DNA of 64,000 bases, from the NCBI GenBank assembly GCA_963377175.1, contig CAUJNA010000491.1:91572-155571 (forward strand), given 5' to 3'. This document shows positions 45,289-64,000 of this stretch, piece after piece. The stretch is from Effrenium voratum. Lineage: Eukaryota; Sar; Dinophyceae; Suessiales; Symbiodiniaceae. Position numbers and translations under genes: made by a program. Numbering within the stretch: position 1 is the stretch's first letter; each line of letters opens with the position of its first letter. The notes under the pieces were generated by a model, which worked only from the letters and a program-made list of their open reading frames with translations, was not told where the DNA came from and did not search any database.

Positions 45289-45780
45289 CGGAGCTTATGC
45301 GGAGGCTTGATGGCTGAGAGTTTTTGTGTTTGAGTTGCTTCGGCTTTTGCGACTGAGAATGGAGCAGGTGTTGCTTGCAGGTAGCAGAAACCCTTTCTGG
45401 TAAGCTTTCCTCAGACTGGTGTACGTCTGGTCCACATGGGGGGAAGGCCATGCACTGTGCGACCAAGCTACTGCCCTGAGACAACCCAGGTTGTGCTGCA
45501 CGCGACGTCGCTGCTCTTGCTGGGCTCTCAGAGCGTGTCAGAACTGAAGTCATGGCTGTTGTTGGGAAACATTTGACACTTTTGCTTATTGTGGTTTAGT
45601 GGAAAATCCCCGCCTAACTGCTTTTTTTTTTGCTCCCCTTCCAACGTCAACCAAAAAGAGGCCCACGACGTGGTGTCTGCCGGCGGTCGAATAGCTCCGA
45701 GGCAGCTGGTGCCTGCACTGGGTCATCCTGCTTCACAGCAGAGCTCCTTGCAGGCGACAGAGGGAGGGAGGACACGTCAA

Positions 45781-45831
45781 ATGGGTGTGGGTCAAAAGGG
45801 TTCCATTTTGGGTACCTATCCACAGCCACAT
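45781..45831 (+). mobile_element. Family A copy deleted to its two ends
   Basis: Only the left end GGTGTGGGTCAAAAGGG and the right part TTCCATTTTGGGTACC and TATCCACAGCCA remain, joined directly; the central 50 bp is gone. Confidence 0.55.
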
Positions 45832-46504
45832 CAAATATGAAGGGAGCAGTCCCTCATTCCCTCAACGAGCCCCAGATTCACGAGTCGGAATGCCGGGGAT
45901 CTCCACCAAGGTTTCATGTAAGAATTGGCCTGGGCCGTCGCGGCTGCTGTCCGCAGAAATCAAACGATGCAGCCGCCGGCGGGTACCCCGTTTCGGAGTT
46001 TATCATGATCATCATGTACTGCAGTGATTCTGCTTCAATGCCAAGATTCTGACAGAGACTGCTGTTGGCTACCCCCCGCCTTGAGCCTTATTCAATGCAC
46101 CCCAAAGCAGGTAAAGCCTTTGCGTATGCAGCCAGCTTTCTTGCATCTCTTTGTGGTCAAACGGTTCTTTCTTCAAGCGAAACCGGCCTTTCTCACGTCT
46201 TGTATCCAGAATTAAACCGGATGGCATGAGGCTCCGTTTTCTACCACAATTTTCTGAGGGTGGTTGTTCCCTTCAAAATTGAACTGAATGGACAAACTCG
46301 GACAAACCTTCCGCCGAGCTCCGGCAGTTTGAAGGGTGAATGCAATTTTGCTTTCTTAAGTCACAGAAGCTTTCCCGGATTTTGTGTAGCTGCATGCCAC
46401 GTGGCGCTGTGCCTCGCCACTTCAGGCAACGCCTCTGCTGACAAGCCTCTTGGAGGCAAGTATGCCATCATCTACGGGGGGGGGGGTCCAACTTTAATTT
46501 CCAT

Positions 46505-46649
46505 TTTCTATCCAACCCTGATATGTGATGCGAAAGAGCGGGCGCTGAGCACCGAGCTTTGCGTGGCATATTGCTTGCTCAACAACACCGGGCAGGTGCT
46601 GGGACAGCTTTTCCAGTTCCTCATCGCCTCAGAGCAGGACGGAATCTAG
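46505..46649 (+). CDS. Candidate terminal exon, unknown (possibly membrane) protein
   Basis: An open frame reads DAKERALSTELCVAY and then NNTGQVLGQLFQFLIASEQ to a TAG at 46647-46649. The composition is protein-like and an AG|G occurs at GGGCAG|GTG inside it. The frame remains open upstream to 46260 across a poly-G run. The family is not recognised, though the segment could be the end of a multi-helix membrane protein. Confidence 0.3.
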
Positions 46650-48018
46650 CGCACTCTCTGTTGATTTTTTTTGTGACGGAACTTTTGTCCATGGCTTCGA
46701 AGCTCATGGATCATGAACGTGACATACTGGCTTGACCTGACATTTTCCCGCCGTATCGCTGAGGAGCAGCAAATTATCAGCTCCATCAAAGCTGCCCATG
46801 CCGCTTTTTGAAGTTCCATGCCGGAGATTCTCAGGTTTTCCTTCTGCGATCCCTTAAGCTCCGTGCAGCAAGTTGCCATACTCCATACTTTATGAACCCA
46901 GAGCGAGGGCGCTCTTTGAAAGGCATAAGCAATGCGAGGGCGCAAGGGGCTTTCTTGCATCCCCGCTCATTTGACAGGTCATATTACTTCTGGCAGTAAA
47001 AGGCCAAGAACATGAGCCAACCAGAATCTGAGCATGCCGTGTGCAAGTTGCACTGACCTTGCGATTGTTTGTCAGGCGCGGGAACGATGGCGCCAGAACC
47101 AGGCTGTATGGGGCCGCTGGCAGGGATCATGTGAAGATATAATTTGTCCGTGAGCTCCATACTGACCTGAACTCCACCCATATGCCAAGATCGGACCTCA
47201 ACTCAGTTTCAAGGGGCTTCCGAGCGGCCATTTCCTCAGGCGGGGAACTGCCAGCCCGGCAGTCCACGGCTAGTTGCCGGCCAGATGTGCGCAAAATAGG
47301 GGACCCCTTGTTGGATGCTTTGAAGGGAAACCAAACGGAGACCACCTACCTGAAAGGGTCACCAATGTTGAGAACCACCCAGAATATGCCAAAGAACCTC
47401 AGCGGGCCCCGCATGTTTTGCTTTGCAGGTAGCAGCTGCCGCGGCGAAGCTAGCGGGCGACTTGGCTGTTCCAGAGGTGGGAGGCTCAGTTTCTCCCAAA
47501 CACTGAAACCGGAGATTCAACAGGTCCCAAGCGAAGGATACTGAGCAGCCACACTTCAAACATGGCTGTTGCTGAAGCGCGACTGTTCAAGCCATGCCCA
47601 CGCTTACCGCAGAACCGGCTCTCCAAGCGTCTAAGCTACCCAAAGTTTGGAACGACGCCATAGCAGCTTTTGCAGGTGGCGAAGGATGATAGACCAGGCC
47701 TGGCTGAACGGCAGAGCTTGTGTCCGCAGTTGTCTGGGGTGTTGGCTTTCCAATGTACCCTGTAGGCGTGTGAGCGGTTGAAGGCTCTCAGAATAGGATA
47801 GCTGACAGAGGACGCGTTTTGATGCTGGAGAGCCGCGTCCTTTGTCCAGGCCCTGTTCCCGGTTGGCCAGCACGCGCTCCTGTGGGCGCCGGCGGGCCTA
47901 CCGTCCAGGTGCTCAAGACGCAGGGACCCAAGCGAAGCGGGCCACCTGCGAGACGTACCCGCCTATCCGACCTATCCTTCGTCAACATTCTCAGCTCCAA
48001 TTCTGGAAATTGGGGGTC
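46650..48018. other. Unassigned sequence
   Basis: An ORF at 47182-47544 (+) has no recognisable family; nothing else seen. Confidence 0.4.
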
Positions 48019-48120
48019 TGTTACTGTTAAAATTAAAGATCCAGGGTTACGCAGGTTTTTTTGTGTTTGATTCCATTGGGCAAGGTGCAATTTTGGGTAC
48101 CAGTTTGTTTGCCAGAGCCA
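48019..48120 (+). mobile_element. Degraded family A copy
   Basis: TTAAAATTAAAG, CGCAGGTTTTTTTGTG, ATTTTGGGTACCAGTTTG and GCCAGAGCCA; both outer ends have decayed. Confidence 0.4.
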
Positions 48121-48270
48121 GATCAATCAAAGCAGGGGCCAAAGAACTGCTCCAGCGCAGGCCTGAAGATGCGGCAGTAAGGCAGGCCTCGGAGATGCAG
48201 GCGAGTGAGGGCTTTACTTTGCGCACCTGCGCAAATTGTACCACGTGACAAACATGTGTCTCTGTCACGG

Positions 48271-48271
<1 letters not shown>

Positions 48272-48314
<43 letters not shown>

Positions 48315-48330
48315 CAGGGAGAGAGAGGAT
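48272..48330 (+). repeat. GA dinucleotide microsatellite
   Basis: GAGAGA run of about 36 bp with flanking GGGAGAGAGAGG. Confidence 0.93.
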
Positions 48331-49130
48331 GGATGGATTCCAAGAAGGGTGCCAATCATTTGGTGGGGTTCTTAATGTTGACAAAGACATCCTGTATGCA
48401 CACTTGTAACACTTTCTAGTAGTGCCAGTGTGTTTCAACGCGCGCATTACATGGATTTGTGCAATCCCTGGTGCCCAACAAGACACTTTGGGATATCCCA
48501 CGCGTTTCGCAAAAGGCTACTCCAAAGTGGAGTGTAAGATTTAGTTTCCCTCCTGACAAGTGTAGCTGCACGAGTCGCCACAGATCTTGGCCTAGAAAGC
48601 AAATCCCGCGCGAAGCATGTGGTTTGTACGGCCGATTGGCTTCGGAAGCTTGTCCCTCGTGCCATGCAGTTGGTGGCACGTTGCCAGCGGCAAGCGCTGG
48701 GTGACTGCTCCTTACAGCTGAAGATCACCGTGCAACCCTCTGCACGTTGTCTTTTTGCATATCCTGGTAACGATGTTGCCGTGCGACATCCCACATCAGT
48801 CGCTGCAAGTTGGTTTCCCAAGTTGCATGTCGATAGTATTGCATTTGGTCACTCTTTGTTGTGTTGCTAAATGCAAATTGCAGGCTGCCGTTATTCCATT
48901 TTCAGCCACCCAGTTGAAGCCCTTCTTTGATTTGGTTGATGACAGCGGTAGTTTCTCCCAGATGCCTTGATGTTGGGACAGCATGACCACCATGAGGATT
49001 GCTCACGGCATCCAACCAAGTTGGCTTGTCTCAAAACGTGGGAGCCTTTCTCACGGTTGGTTTCTGTGTCCACCGCGTTGGTTCCCCATGCACAGCCGTG
49101 ACGCATTTCTCCCCAGTTGCAAGTTGCCAG
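48331..49130. other. Unassigned sequence
   Basis: An ORF at 48619-48870 (+) is open but unrecognised. Confidence 0.35.
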
Positions 49131-49213
49131 GCCGAGAAGTTCGACCAGATTCTGCACAGCGGTTTCAGCAGTTTGGCGGGACTCCCAGGGGTTGGCCGGC
49201 CCTGGACTTCACA
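49131..49213 (+). CDS. Candidate internal exon, unknown protein
   Basis: TTGCCAG|GCC acceptor, then AEKFDQILHSGFSSLAGLP and GVGRPWTS, ending at a consensus GTAAGT donor (49214-49219). The GLPGVG turn recalls a helix-hairpin-helix but this is weak. It is notable as one of the few full-consensus donors in the window. No partner exon found. Confidence 0.32.
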
Positions 49214-49313
49214 GTAAGTTGCGACAGCTGCTTGCCTGATTTTGCTGCGGGAACCAGGAGAGCCGGCGAAGCCGGGCGGAAGTTCTCTTTCTCTTTCTTT
49301 CTGCTTGTTTTTT

Positions 49314-49314
<1 letters not shown>

Positions 49315-49351
<37 letters not shown>

Positions 49352-49475
49352 TCTCGCGCTCCGTCTCTTTTTTTCTCGCTCTCTCTCTCTCTCTTTTTGT
49401 ATTTTATCTCCCTTTCTCGCGCTCTCTCTCTCAATCTCTTTGTCTCTTGTTCTTTATACTTTTCTTCTTTTCTTT
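49315..49475 (+). repeat. CT-rich microsatellite
   Basis: CTCTCT and TTTCTC runs. Confidence 0.93.
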
Positions 49476-49489
49476 CTCTTTCTTATCCT

Positions 49490-49998
49490 TCTAGCTATCC
49501 TTCCATTCATCTATCTATCCTTCCATCTATCTATCTATCTATCTAACCTAACCTAACCTAATCTAATCTAATCTATCTATCTATCTATGTATCTATCTAG
49601 CAATCTATGTAACCAATGTATCCAATCCATCTATCTATATACCCATTTATCTATGCATATCTATTTAACTCTCTACTGGCAATCTATCTAGGCAATCTAT
49701 CTAGTCTATCTATCTGCCTATTTGCCTCTCTGCCTATCTCCTATCTGCCTATCTACCTATCTATCTAGTCTATCTATCTACCTATCTACCTATCTGCCAA
49801 TCTACCAATCTACCTATCTCCCTATCTACCTATATTCCTATCTACCTGTCTACCTATCTACCTGTCTGCCTATCTACCTGCCTACTTATCTACCAATCTA
49901 CCAATATTTCTGTTTGGCTCTATTTGACTTCCCTATCTTATCTAGGTTGTCTATCTTTTTTGTCTATCTTGTGTCTATCTTATCTGTGTTACCATCTA

Positions 49999-50029
<31 letters not shown>

Positions 50030-50277
50030 CATCTAGCCATCTAGCCATCTAGCTATCCATCCATCCGTCCGTCCGTCCGTCCGTCTATCTAATCTACTCT
50101 AATCTAATCTAATCTGATTCATCGAATCTATTCAATCTATTCAGTCTGTTTAGTCTATGTAATCCATCTAATCTATCTAACCTATCTAATCTTTCTCTCT
50201 GTCTGTGTATACTCCTATGTTTCTACCGATCTATCTCTCTCTATCAATCTATCTATCTATTTATTTATCCGATCTAT
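49490..50277 (+). repeat. CTAT/CTAC tetranucleotide array
   Basis: Pure and degenerate CTAT, with CTAACCTAAC and GTCC variants. Confidence 0.95.
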
Positions 50278-50385
50278 CCTGCCACGAAATCTGCACGTGA
50301 CCTTGCGAAAGTACTGCGCACAACACGAAATCTGTACTTGCTCTTGCGAAAGTGCTGCGCCTGCCACGAAATCTGTATTTCTATT
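50278..50385 (+). repeat. Family E repeat, about three units
   Basis: TGCCACGAAATCTGCACGTG, CTTGCGAAAGTACTGCGC and CTGCGCCTGCCACGAAATC, directly after the tetranucleotide array, as at 38756-38865. Confidence 0.7.
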
Positions 50386-50534
50386 CCCCCGCCACACTCG
50401 AGCATTTTTTTTTAAATTGCCTGCTGATTCTTCTCTTGCCATCCGCTTCAGAGAGCCAGCTCTCGATGAGTTGTTCGGTTTGAAAAGTTGCTTCGGCTCC
50501 AGGGCCTTTGCGCCACCAAGCGCGCTGGGCGCAG

Positions 50535-50606
50535 GTCTTCGCCCTCACGGAGAAGACGCTGGCGGCCCTGAGGGCGCGCCAAGGCGAGAAGCTGCGCAAG
50601 TATTCA
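50535..50606 (+). CDS. Candidate internal exon, unknown protein
   Basis: GCGCAG|GTC acceptor, 24 codons (VFALTEKTLAALRARQGEK and LRKYS), then a GC donor (GCTCGC). Strongly helical, charged, protein-like. It precedes the fructose-1,6-bisphosphatase gene by 1.5 kb and might encode part of its N-terminal leader, but nothing proves this. Confidence 0.35.
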
Positions 50607-50609
50607 GCT

Positions 50610-52170
50610 CGCTGGCGAGTCTGTTAGGGTTGGTCTGGATACAGGCATAGAATTCTTATGCGCTGCGCGCGCAGAAGGAAAACACAACGATCGTGATTGT
50701 TTTTGAAAACCGATCGGTTGCCCTGATGTTTAATGAGTGGCAAACGCGGGAAGGTTTGAAGCTCGTCGAACCCGTTTCTGCACAGATTCTGAAAAAACGG
50801 CCTTGGCACAACATGTCATCCGATCTTTCCAAGCTCTGCGTAAAGGTCGTTGAACACACCCCAGCCTTGGGTGTCAGCTGGTGCACTGGCGACTGTGCAG
50901 GCGAATCCGGGCAGGAGCCGAGTGCCTTTGCGCCATGTGTTGCAAAGGTTGCGCTTTGTGCCACTAGAGGTTTGAGTGCATGTTGCCCTTGTGCCAGCGA
51001 TGAGCGCAACAGTAGCGTTTTATTTGCTCTCTTTGTTGGCCTCGCCCAACAGGTTTGTGTGGAAACTTGAGTCAACAGCAATTCGCAGCTGTGGAGCTGT
51101 GGAGCGATGCGGCAAGGACGCAGCCAGCGATCAACTGCACCATGCCTCCCTGGCCTTGGTTGAACTGAGAGTGAGATCCCTGAAGAGGTGACATTCACAC
51201 AGTCAGTTTCACCACTTTAGGACAGGCTCGAGGTATTTTCAAGATTCGTTTTGCGGAGTTTTGTCTTTCGAGTGCCGGACATGTTTCCGGCAACTATTGC
51301 CATGTGTTCTGGCTTTGCTTTATACGCTTGTCAGGCGCTGCTTCCACGGCTGTTGAATTGCTCCTTCTCTGTCTTCGCGCCAAGCCAGTAGCTCAGGCTT
51401 GCGAGTCATGCGCTTGCATCATTGGAATCTTAGGCCTTGCCCCTCTTTGTTTGCGTTCTCCGGTACACGCTGTGCTTCTCACGTTCCATTTGGGGAGCCA
51501 TGCTTCTTGGCCAGGCTTCGGGGTATCTGATCGGCAGCCTTTCGGCCTTGGTGATTTCCTTTGGCACATGACTCACACGTTTGCGTCGTTTCTCGCGCAT
51601 CCGCAGACCTCTTGGCTTGTAGGGATTCACCGCGCGGCCTCCGTCAGCACGGCGCTCAGCCCACGTCGGCCAAACTTGGGACCTCAGGGTTGAGACACAT
51701 CCCGTACGGCTCTCTTCAGGCAGTTGGCCCCCGTCCAGCCCGTCCAGCTGGTCAGGAGCGTGGATCTCATGCCCAACTTCTTTCTAAGCTTTCAGGAAGT
51801 TTTAGCGCGATCACGATGGCAGATGGATTGGGGTTAACGCCTGCCCAGGTGTTCAAGATGGCTGGGTACGCGCCGGTGGTCCCAAGGTTGGGCACCACCT
51901 GCTTCTGCGAGTGTTGTTTTAGTCCTAGTCAGACATCCACTCATGGACCCAGACGCCCTCGAAGCCAGCGCGGGCCATGCCTGCCATGCCTAAGCTTGCA
52001 CGGATCGCGCTGCGGTTTGCTCATCTCTGTTTTTTTGAGATCTGGTTTCAAGTGCGTTGGCTGTTTCCACAAATGTTGGGCTGCAGTTCGCAAGTTGCGT
52101 TCCCCTTCATTGTGCGTTTTTGAGGCGCCTTTGAGGCGCCTCGAGTGATGGCACCCTGCCAGTTTGCCAG
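50610..52170. other. Unassigned sequence upstream of the fructose-1,6-bisphosphatase exons
   Basis: The missing first exon(s) should lie here. An ATG at 51815 opens MADGLGLTPAQVFKMAG, but it cannot be joined in phase with a normal donor by eye. Confidence 0.35.
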
Positions 52171-60341
<8,171 letters not shown>

Positions 60342-60735
60342 GCCGGGCATGAGAAGGACCGATTATATTGCAAGATGTAGGTATCTAATTACGACCCAAC
60401 TCCTTCATCAACACGAACTTGGCCTTCGTTTTCAAAATTGATATTTCTTTTCTCCGCCGGTCTGCCTGTCAAGGCAGATTTCACGTTGCTTATGAGTGTT
60501 TCTTCCAAACTGGCTCTGTCGGAACCTTGTGTAGGAAACCATTTGTCTCAAATGCACGCAATTAGACAGGAAGCCATCTCTGGCATACAATTGAATTAAT
60601 GTGGGCTGATGGGCTTGCCGCGTTTTTGTGCCCAAGAAAGGGATCATCTCAGGATCATGGCCCATGCTGAACCATGCGAGGGCTGGGCAAAACGGGATGA
60701 GCATCAGATGATTGAGAGAATCTTCAGGCCTGTGA

Positions 60736-63548
60736 TCTCCTGTTTTGGCCTCTTGGTTCTCCTGGTCTCCTAGCCTTTGGTCTCTTGGTTCTCCTGGTCT
60801 CCTGGTCTCCTGTTCTCCTGGTCTCCTGGTCTCCTAGCCTTTGGTCTCTTGGTTCTCCTGGTCTCCTGGTCTCCTGGTCTCCTGGTCTCCTAGCCTCTCC
60901 TGGTCTCCTGGTCTCCTGGTCTCCTGGTCTCCTGGTCCTGGCTGGTCTCCTAGCCTTTGGTCTCTTGGTTCTCCTGGTCTCCTGGTCTCCTGGTCTCTGG
61001 TCTGGTCTCCTGGTCTCCTAGCCTTTGGTCTCTTGGTTCTCCTGGTCTCCTGGTCTCCTGGTCTCCTGGTCTCCTGGTCTTCTGGTCTCCTGGTCTCTTG
61101 GTCTCCTGGTCTCCTGGTCTCCTGGTCTCCTAGCCTTTGGTCTCTTGGTTCTCCTGGTCTCCTGGTCTCCTGGTCTCTCCTGGTCTCCTGGTCTCCTAGC
61201 CTTTGGTCTCTTGGTTCTCCTGGTCTCCTGGTCTCCTGGTCTCCTGGTCTCCTGGTCTCTTGGTCTCCTGGTCTCCTGGTCTCCTAGCCTTTGGTCTCTT
61301 GGTTCTCCTGGTCTCCTGGTCTCCTCTCTTTTTTCTGGTTTTTCTGGTCTCCTAGCCTTTGGTCTCTTGGTTCTCCTGGTCTCCTGGTCTCCTGGTCTCC
61401 TGGTCTCCTGGTCTCCTGGTCTCCTGGTCTCCTGGTCTCCTGGGTCTCCTGGTCTCTCTGGTTCTCCTGGTCTCCTGGTCTCCTGGTCTCCTAGCCTTTG
61501 GTCTCCTCTCTTGGTTCTCCTGGTCTCCTTGGTCTCTCCTGGTCTCCTGGTCTCCTGGTCTCCTAGCCTTTGGTCTCTCTTGGTCCTGGTCTCCTGGTCC
61601 TCCTGGTCTCCTGGGTCTCCTGGTCTCCTGGTCTCCTAGCCTTTGGTCTCTTGGTTCTCCTGGTCTCCTGGTCTCCTGGTCTCCTGGTCTCCTGGTCTCC
61701 TGGTCTCCTAGCCTTTGGTCTCTTGGTTCTCCTGGTCTCCTGGTCTCCTTCTCCTGGTCTCCTGGTCTGCTGGTCTCCTAGCCTTTGGTCTCTTGGTTCT
61801 CCTGGTCTCCTGGTCTCCTGGTCTCCTGGTCTGCTGGTCTCCTAGCCTTTGGTCTCTTGGTTCTCCTGGTCTCCTGGTCTCCTGGTCTCCTGGTCTCCTG
61901 GTCTTCTGGTCTCCTGGTCTCCTGGTCTCCTGGTCTCCTGGTCTCCTAGCCTTTGGTCTCTTGGTTTTTTTGGTCTCCTGGTCTCCTGGTCTCCTGGTCT
62001 CCTAGCCTTTGGTCTCTTGGTTCTCCTGGTCTCCTGGTCTCCTGGTCTCCTGGTCTCCTGGTCTGCTCGCCTTGGTCTCTGGTTCTCCTGGTCTCCTGGT
62101 CTCCTGGTCTCCTGGTCCTCCTGGTCTCTTCAGAGCCTGGTCTCCTGGTCTCTTGGTTCTCCTGGTCTCCTGGTCTCCTGGTCTCCTCCTGGTCTCCTCC
62201 TGGTCTCCTAGCCTTTGGTCTCTGGTTCTCCTGGTCTCCTGGTCTCCTGGTCTCCTGGTCCTAGCCTTTGTCTCTCCTGGTCTGCTGGTCTCCTAGCCTT
62301 TGGTCTGTTGGTTCTCCTGGTCTCCTGGTCTCCTAGCCTTCCTGGTCTCCTGGTCTTCTGGTCTCCTGGTCTCCTGGTCTCCTGGTCTCCTGGTCTCCTA
62401 GCCTTTGGTCTCTTGGTTCTCCTGGTCTCCTGGTCTCCTGGTCTCCTGGTCTCCTAGCCTTTGGTCTCTTGGTTCTCCTGGTCTGATAGCCTTTGGTCTC
62501 TTGGTTCTCCTGGTCTCCTGGTCTCCTGGTCTCCTGGTCTCTTGGTCTCCTGGTCTCCTGGTCTCCTGGTCTCCTGGTCTCCTGGTCTCCTGGTCTCCTG
62601 GTCTCCTAGCCTTTTGGTTCTCCTGGTCTCCTGGTCTCCTGGTCTCTTGGTCTCCTGGTCTCCTGGTCTCCTAGCCTTTGGTCTCTTGGTTCTCTTGGTT
62701 CTCCTGGTCTCCTGGTCTCCTGGTCTCCTGGTCTCTTGGTCTCCTGCTCTCCTGGTCTCCTAGCCTTTGGTCTCTTGGTTCTCCTGGTCTCCTGGTCTCC
62801 TGGTCTCCTGGTCTCCTGGTCTCCTAGCCTTTGGTCTCTTGGTTCTCCTGGTCTCCTGGTCTCCTGGTCTCGTGGTCTCCCGGTCTCCTGGTCTCCTAGC
62901 CTTTGGTCTCTTGGTTCTCCTGGTCTCCTGGTCTCCTGGTCTCCTGGTCTCCTGGTCTTCTGGTCTCCTGGTCTCTTGGTCTCCTGGTCTCCTGGTCTCC
63001 TGGTCTCCTAGCCTTTGGTCTCTTGGTTCTCCTGGTCTCCTGGTCTCCTGGTCTCTCCTGGTCTCCTGGTCTCCTAGCCTTTGGTCTCTTGGTTCTCCTG
63101 GTCTCCTGGTCTCCTGGTCTCCTGGTCTCCTGGTCTCTTGGTCTCCTGGTCTCCTGGTCTCCTAGCCTTTGGTCTCTTGGTTCTCCTGGTCTCCTGGTCT
63201 CCTCTCTTTTTTCTGGTTTTTCTGGTCTCCTAGCCTTTGGTCTCTTGGTTCTCCTGGTCTCCTGGTCTCCTGGTCTCCTGGTCTCCTGGTCTTCTGGTCT
63301 CCTGGTCTCTTGGTCTCCTGGTCTCCTGGTCTCCTAGCCTTTGGTTTCTCCTGGTCTCCTGGTCTCCTGGTCTCCTAGCCTTTGGTCTCTTGGTTCTCCT
63401 GGTCCCCTAGCCTTTGGTCTCTTGGTTCTCCTGGTCTCCCGGTCTCCTGGTCTCCTGGTCTCTTGGTCTCCTGGTCTCCTGGTCTCCTAGCCTTTGGTCT
63501 CTTGGTTCTCCTGGTCTCCTGGTCTCCTGGTCTCCTGGTCTCCTGGTC
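60736..63548 (+). repeat. 9-bp minisatellite GGTCTCCTG with higher-order structure
   Basis: About 2.8 kb of GGTCTCCTG units, punctuated every 60-150 bp by TAGCCTTTGGTCTCTTGG and TTCTCCTGG. A distinctive marker TCCTCTCTTTTTTCTGG occurs at 61322 and again at 63200, 1878 bp apart, within longer matching blocks. ORFs reading LLVSWSPG are artefacts. Confidence 0.97.
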
Positions 63549-63550
63549 AG

Positions 63551-63715
63551 CCAGCCAGCCAACAACCCTGCCCACCCAAACCAACTCTAAACCCTGAACC
63601 GTACGAAGCCAACCAACGCAAACCCACGCCAAGCCAACCCCGCGCTAAACCAATCCTAAACCAACCACACACCAGCCCAAAACCAACCCCAAACCAACCC
63701 TAAACCATGCGCGCA
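63551..63715 (+). repeat. Degenerate telomere-like tract after the minisatellite
   Basis: AACTCTAAACCCTGAACCG, GCTAAACCAATCCTAAACC and ACCCTAAACCATG. Confidence 0.55.
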
Positions 63716-63974
63716 GCGATCTGGGCCGGCGACTCGAAGTGCCCGCAGAAGGTATGGGCATACCAGGCGCATGCGCTCGGAGTTCTGCGATCTGAAAGGA
63801 AAGCTGATCGTTTCACGGGACTCGGCATGGAACAAAAGGAGCTTCTCTTCCTGTTGGGTTGTACTACGTTGTATGTTGGCAGCGGAGTATGTGACATGTG
63901 TCGCTGCAGCTGCAGAACTAACCAGTGCTCCTCGGCAAAAGTTACAAAAGCCACAAGGGACAATCCCCTTGCAA
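63716..63974. other. Unassigned sequence, possibly coding
   Basis: The frame reading AAIWAGDSKCPQKVWAYQA (+) and an overlapping minus frame are both open. No family recognised. Confidence 0.3.
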
Positions 63975-64000
63975 TAAATAGCTGCGGAGATCCGCCTTCT
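63975..64000 (+). repeat. Family D copy 3, cut by the window edge
   Basis: AGCTGCGGAGATCCGCCTTC, identical in core to the copy at 3257. Confidence 0.45.

Noticed and set aside
60785..63632. Chain of LLVSWSPG ORFs resembling a repeat protein
   Set aside because: Artefact of the 9-bp minisatellite; ORFs end at every TAGCC punctuation word.

Overview
The window looks like nuclear DNA of a dinoflagellate, most likely a Suessiales/Symbiodiniaceae-type alga. It has very low gene density and tiny exons. Introns end in AG followed by G, and start with GT, GC or GA. There is massive simple-sequence DNA, degenerate CCCTAAA (plant/algal-type telomere) tracts and many short dispersed elements with inverted ends. 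Nothing looks bacterial: no operons, ribosome-binding sites or CRISPR arrays, and I could not identify any RNA gene.

Three protein genes can be supported, all on the + strand. (1) A spliced gene with exons from 10551 to 31344 encodes a sugar-phosphate nucleotidyltransferase-like domain fused to a HAD-type phosphatase domain. Its exons 1-15 lie in 10551-17191 and its apparent last exon is at 31278-31344, across an intron of about 14.1 kb. (2) An intronless gene at 40128-41987 encodes a 619-residue single-pass membrane protein with ankyrin repeats. (3) A fructose-1,6-bisphosphatase gene at 52171-60341 is split into at least 19 exons of 21-175 nt. Several other short coding-like segments with the same AG|G acceptor are listed at low confidence.

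Layout. 1-9.5 kb: mostly unassigned sequence with short dispersed elements (families A-D) and a 182-bp tandem satellite (8335-9500). 10.5-31.3 kb: the nucleotidyltransferase-HAD gene. Its last intron holds a broken protein-primed family B DNA polymerase relic (21600-22269), large GT/GC/GG-rich repeats, a decayed Ty1/copia LTR retrotransposon (27998-30650) and a telomere-like tract. 31.4-34.7 kb: a huge ATGT tetranucleotide array. 35.3-35.6 kb: a minus-strand LINE-type fragment with a 2A-like motif. 38-40 kb: pyrimidine and ACT microsatellites and small palindromes. 40.1-42 kb: the ankyrin gene. 42-52 kb: dispersed elements, microsatellites and isolated coding-like pieces. 52-60.3 kb: the fructose-1,6-bisphosphatase gene, whose introns hold TTGC, TTA and GAT arrays, one element of family B and a telomere-like tract. 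60.7-63.5 kb: a 9-bp minisatellite (GGTCTCCTG), followed by another telomere-like tract.

Fructose-1,6-bisphosphatase belongs to gluconeogenesis or the Calvin cycle. The nucleotidyltransferase-HAD protein probably acts in nucleotide-sugar or surface-glycan metabolism. I see no evidence that the three genes act together. Exon boundaries were read by eye from protein-family conservation and splice signals, and need transcript support.
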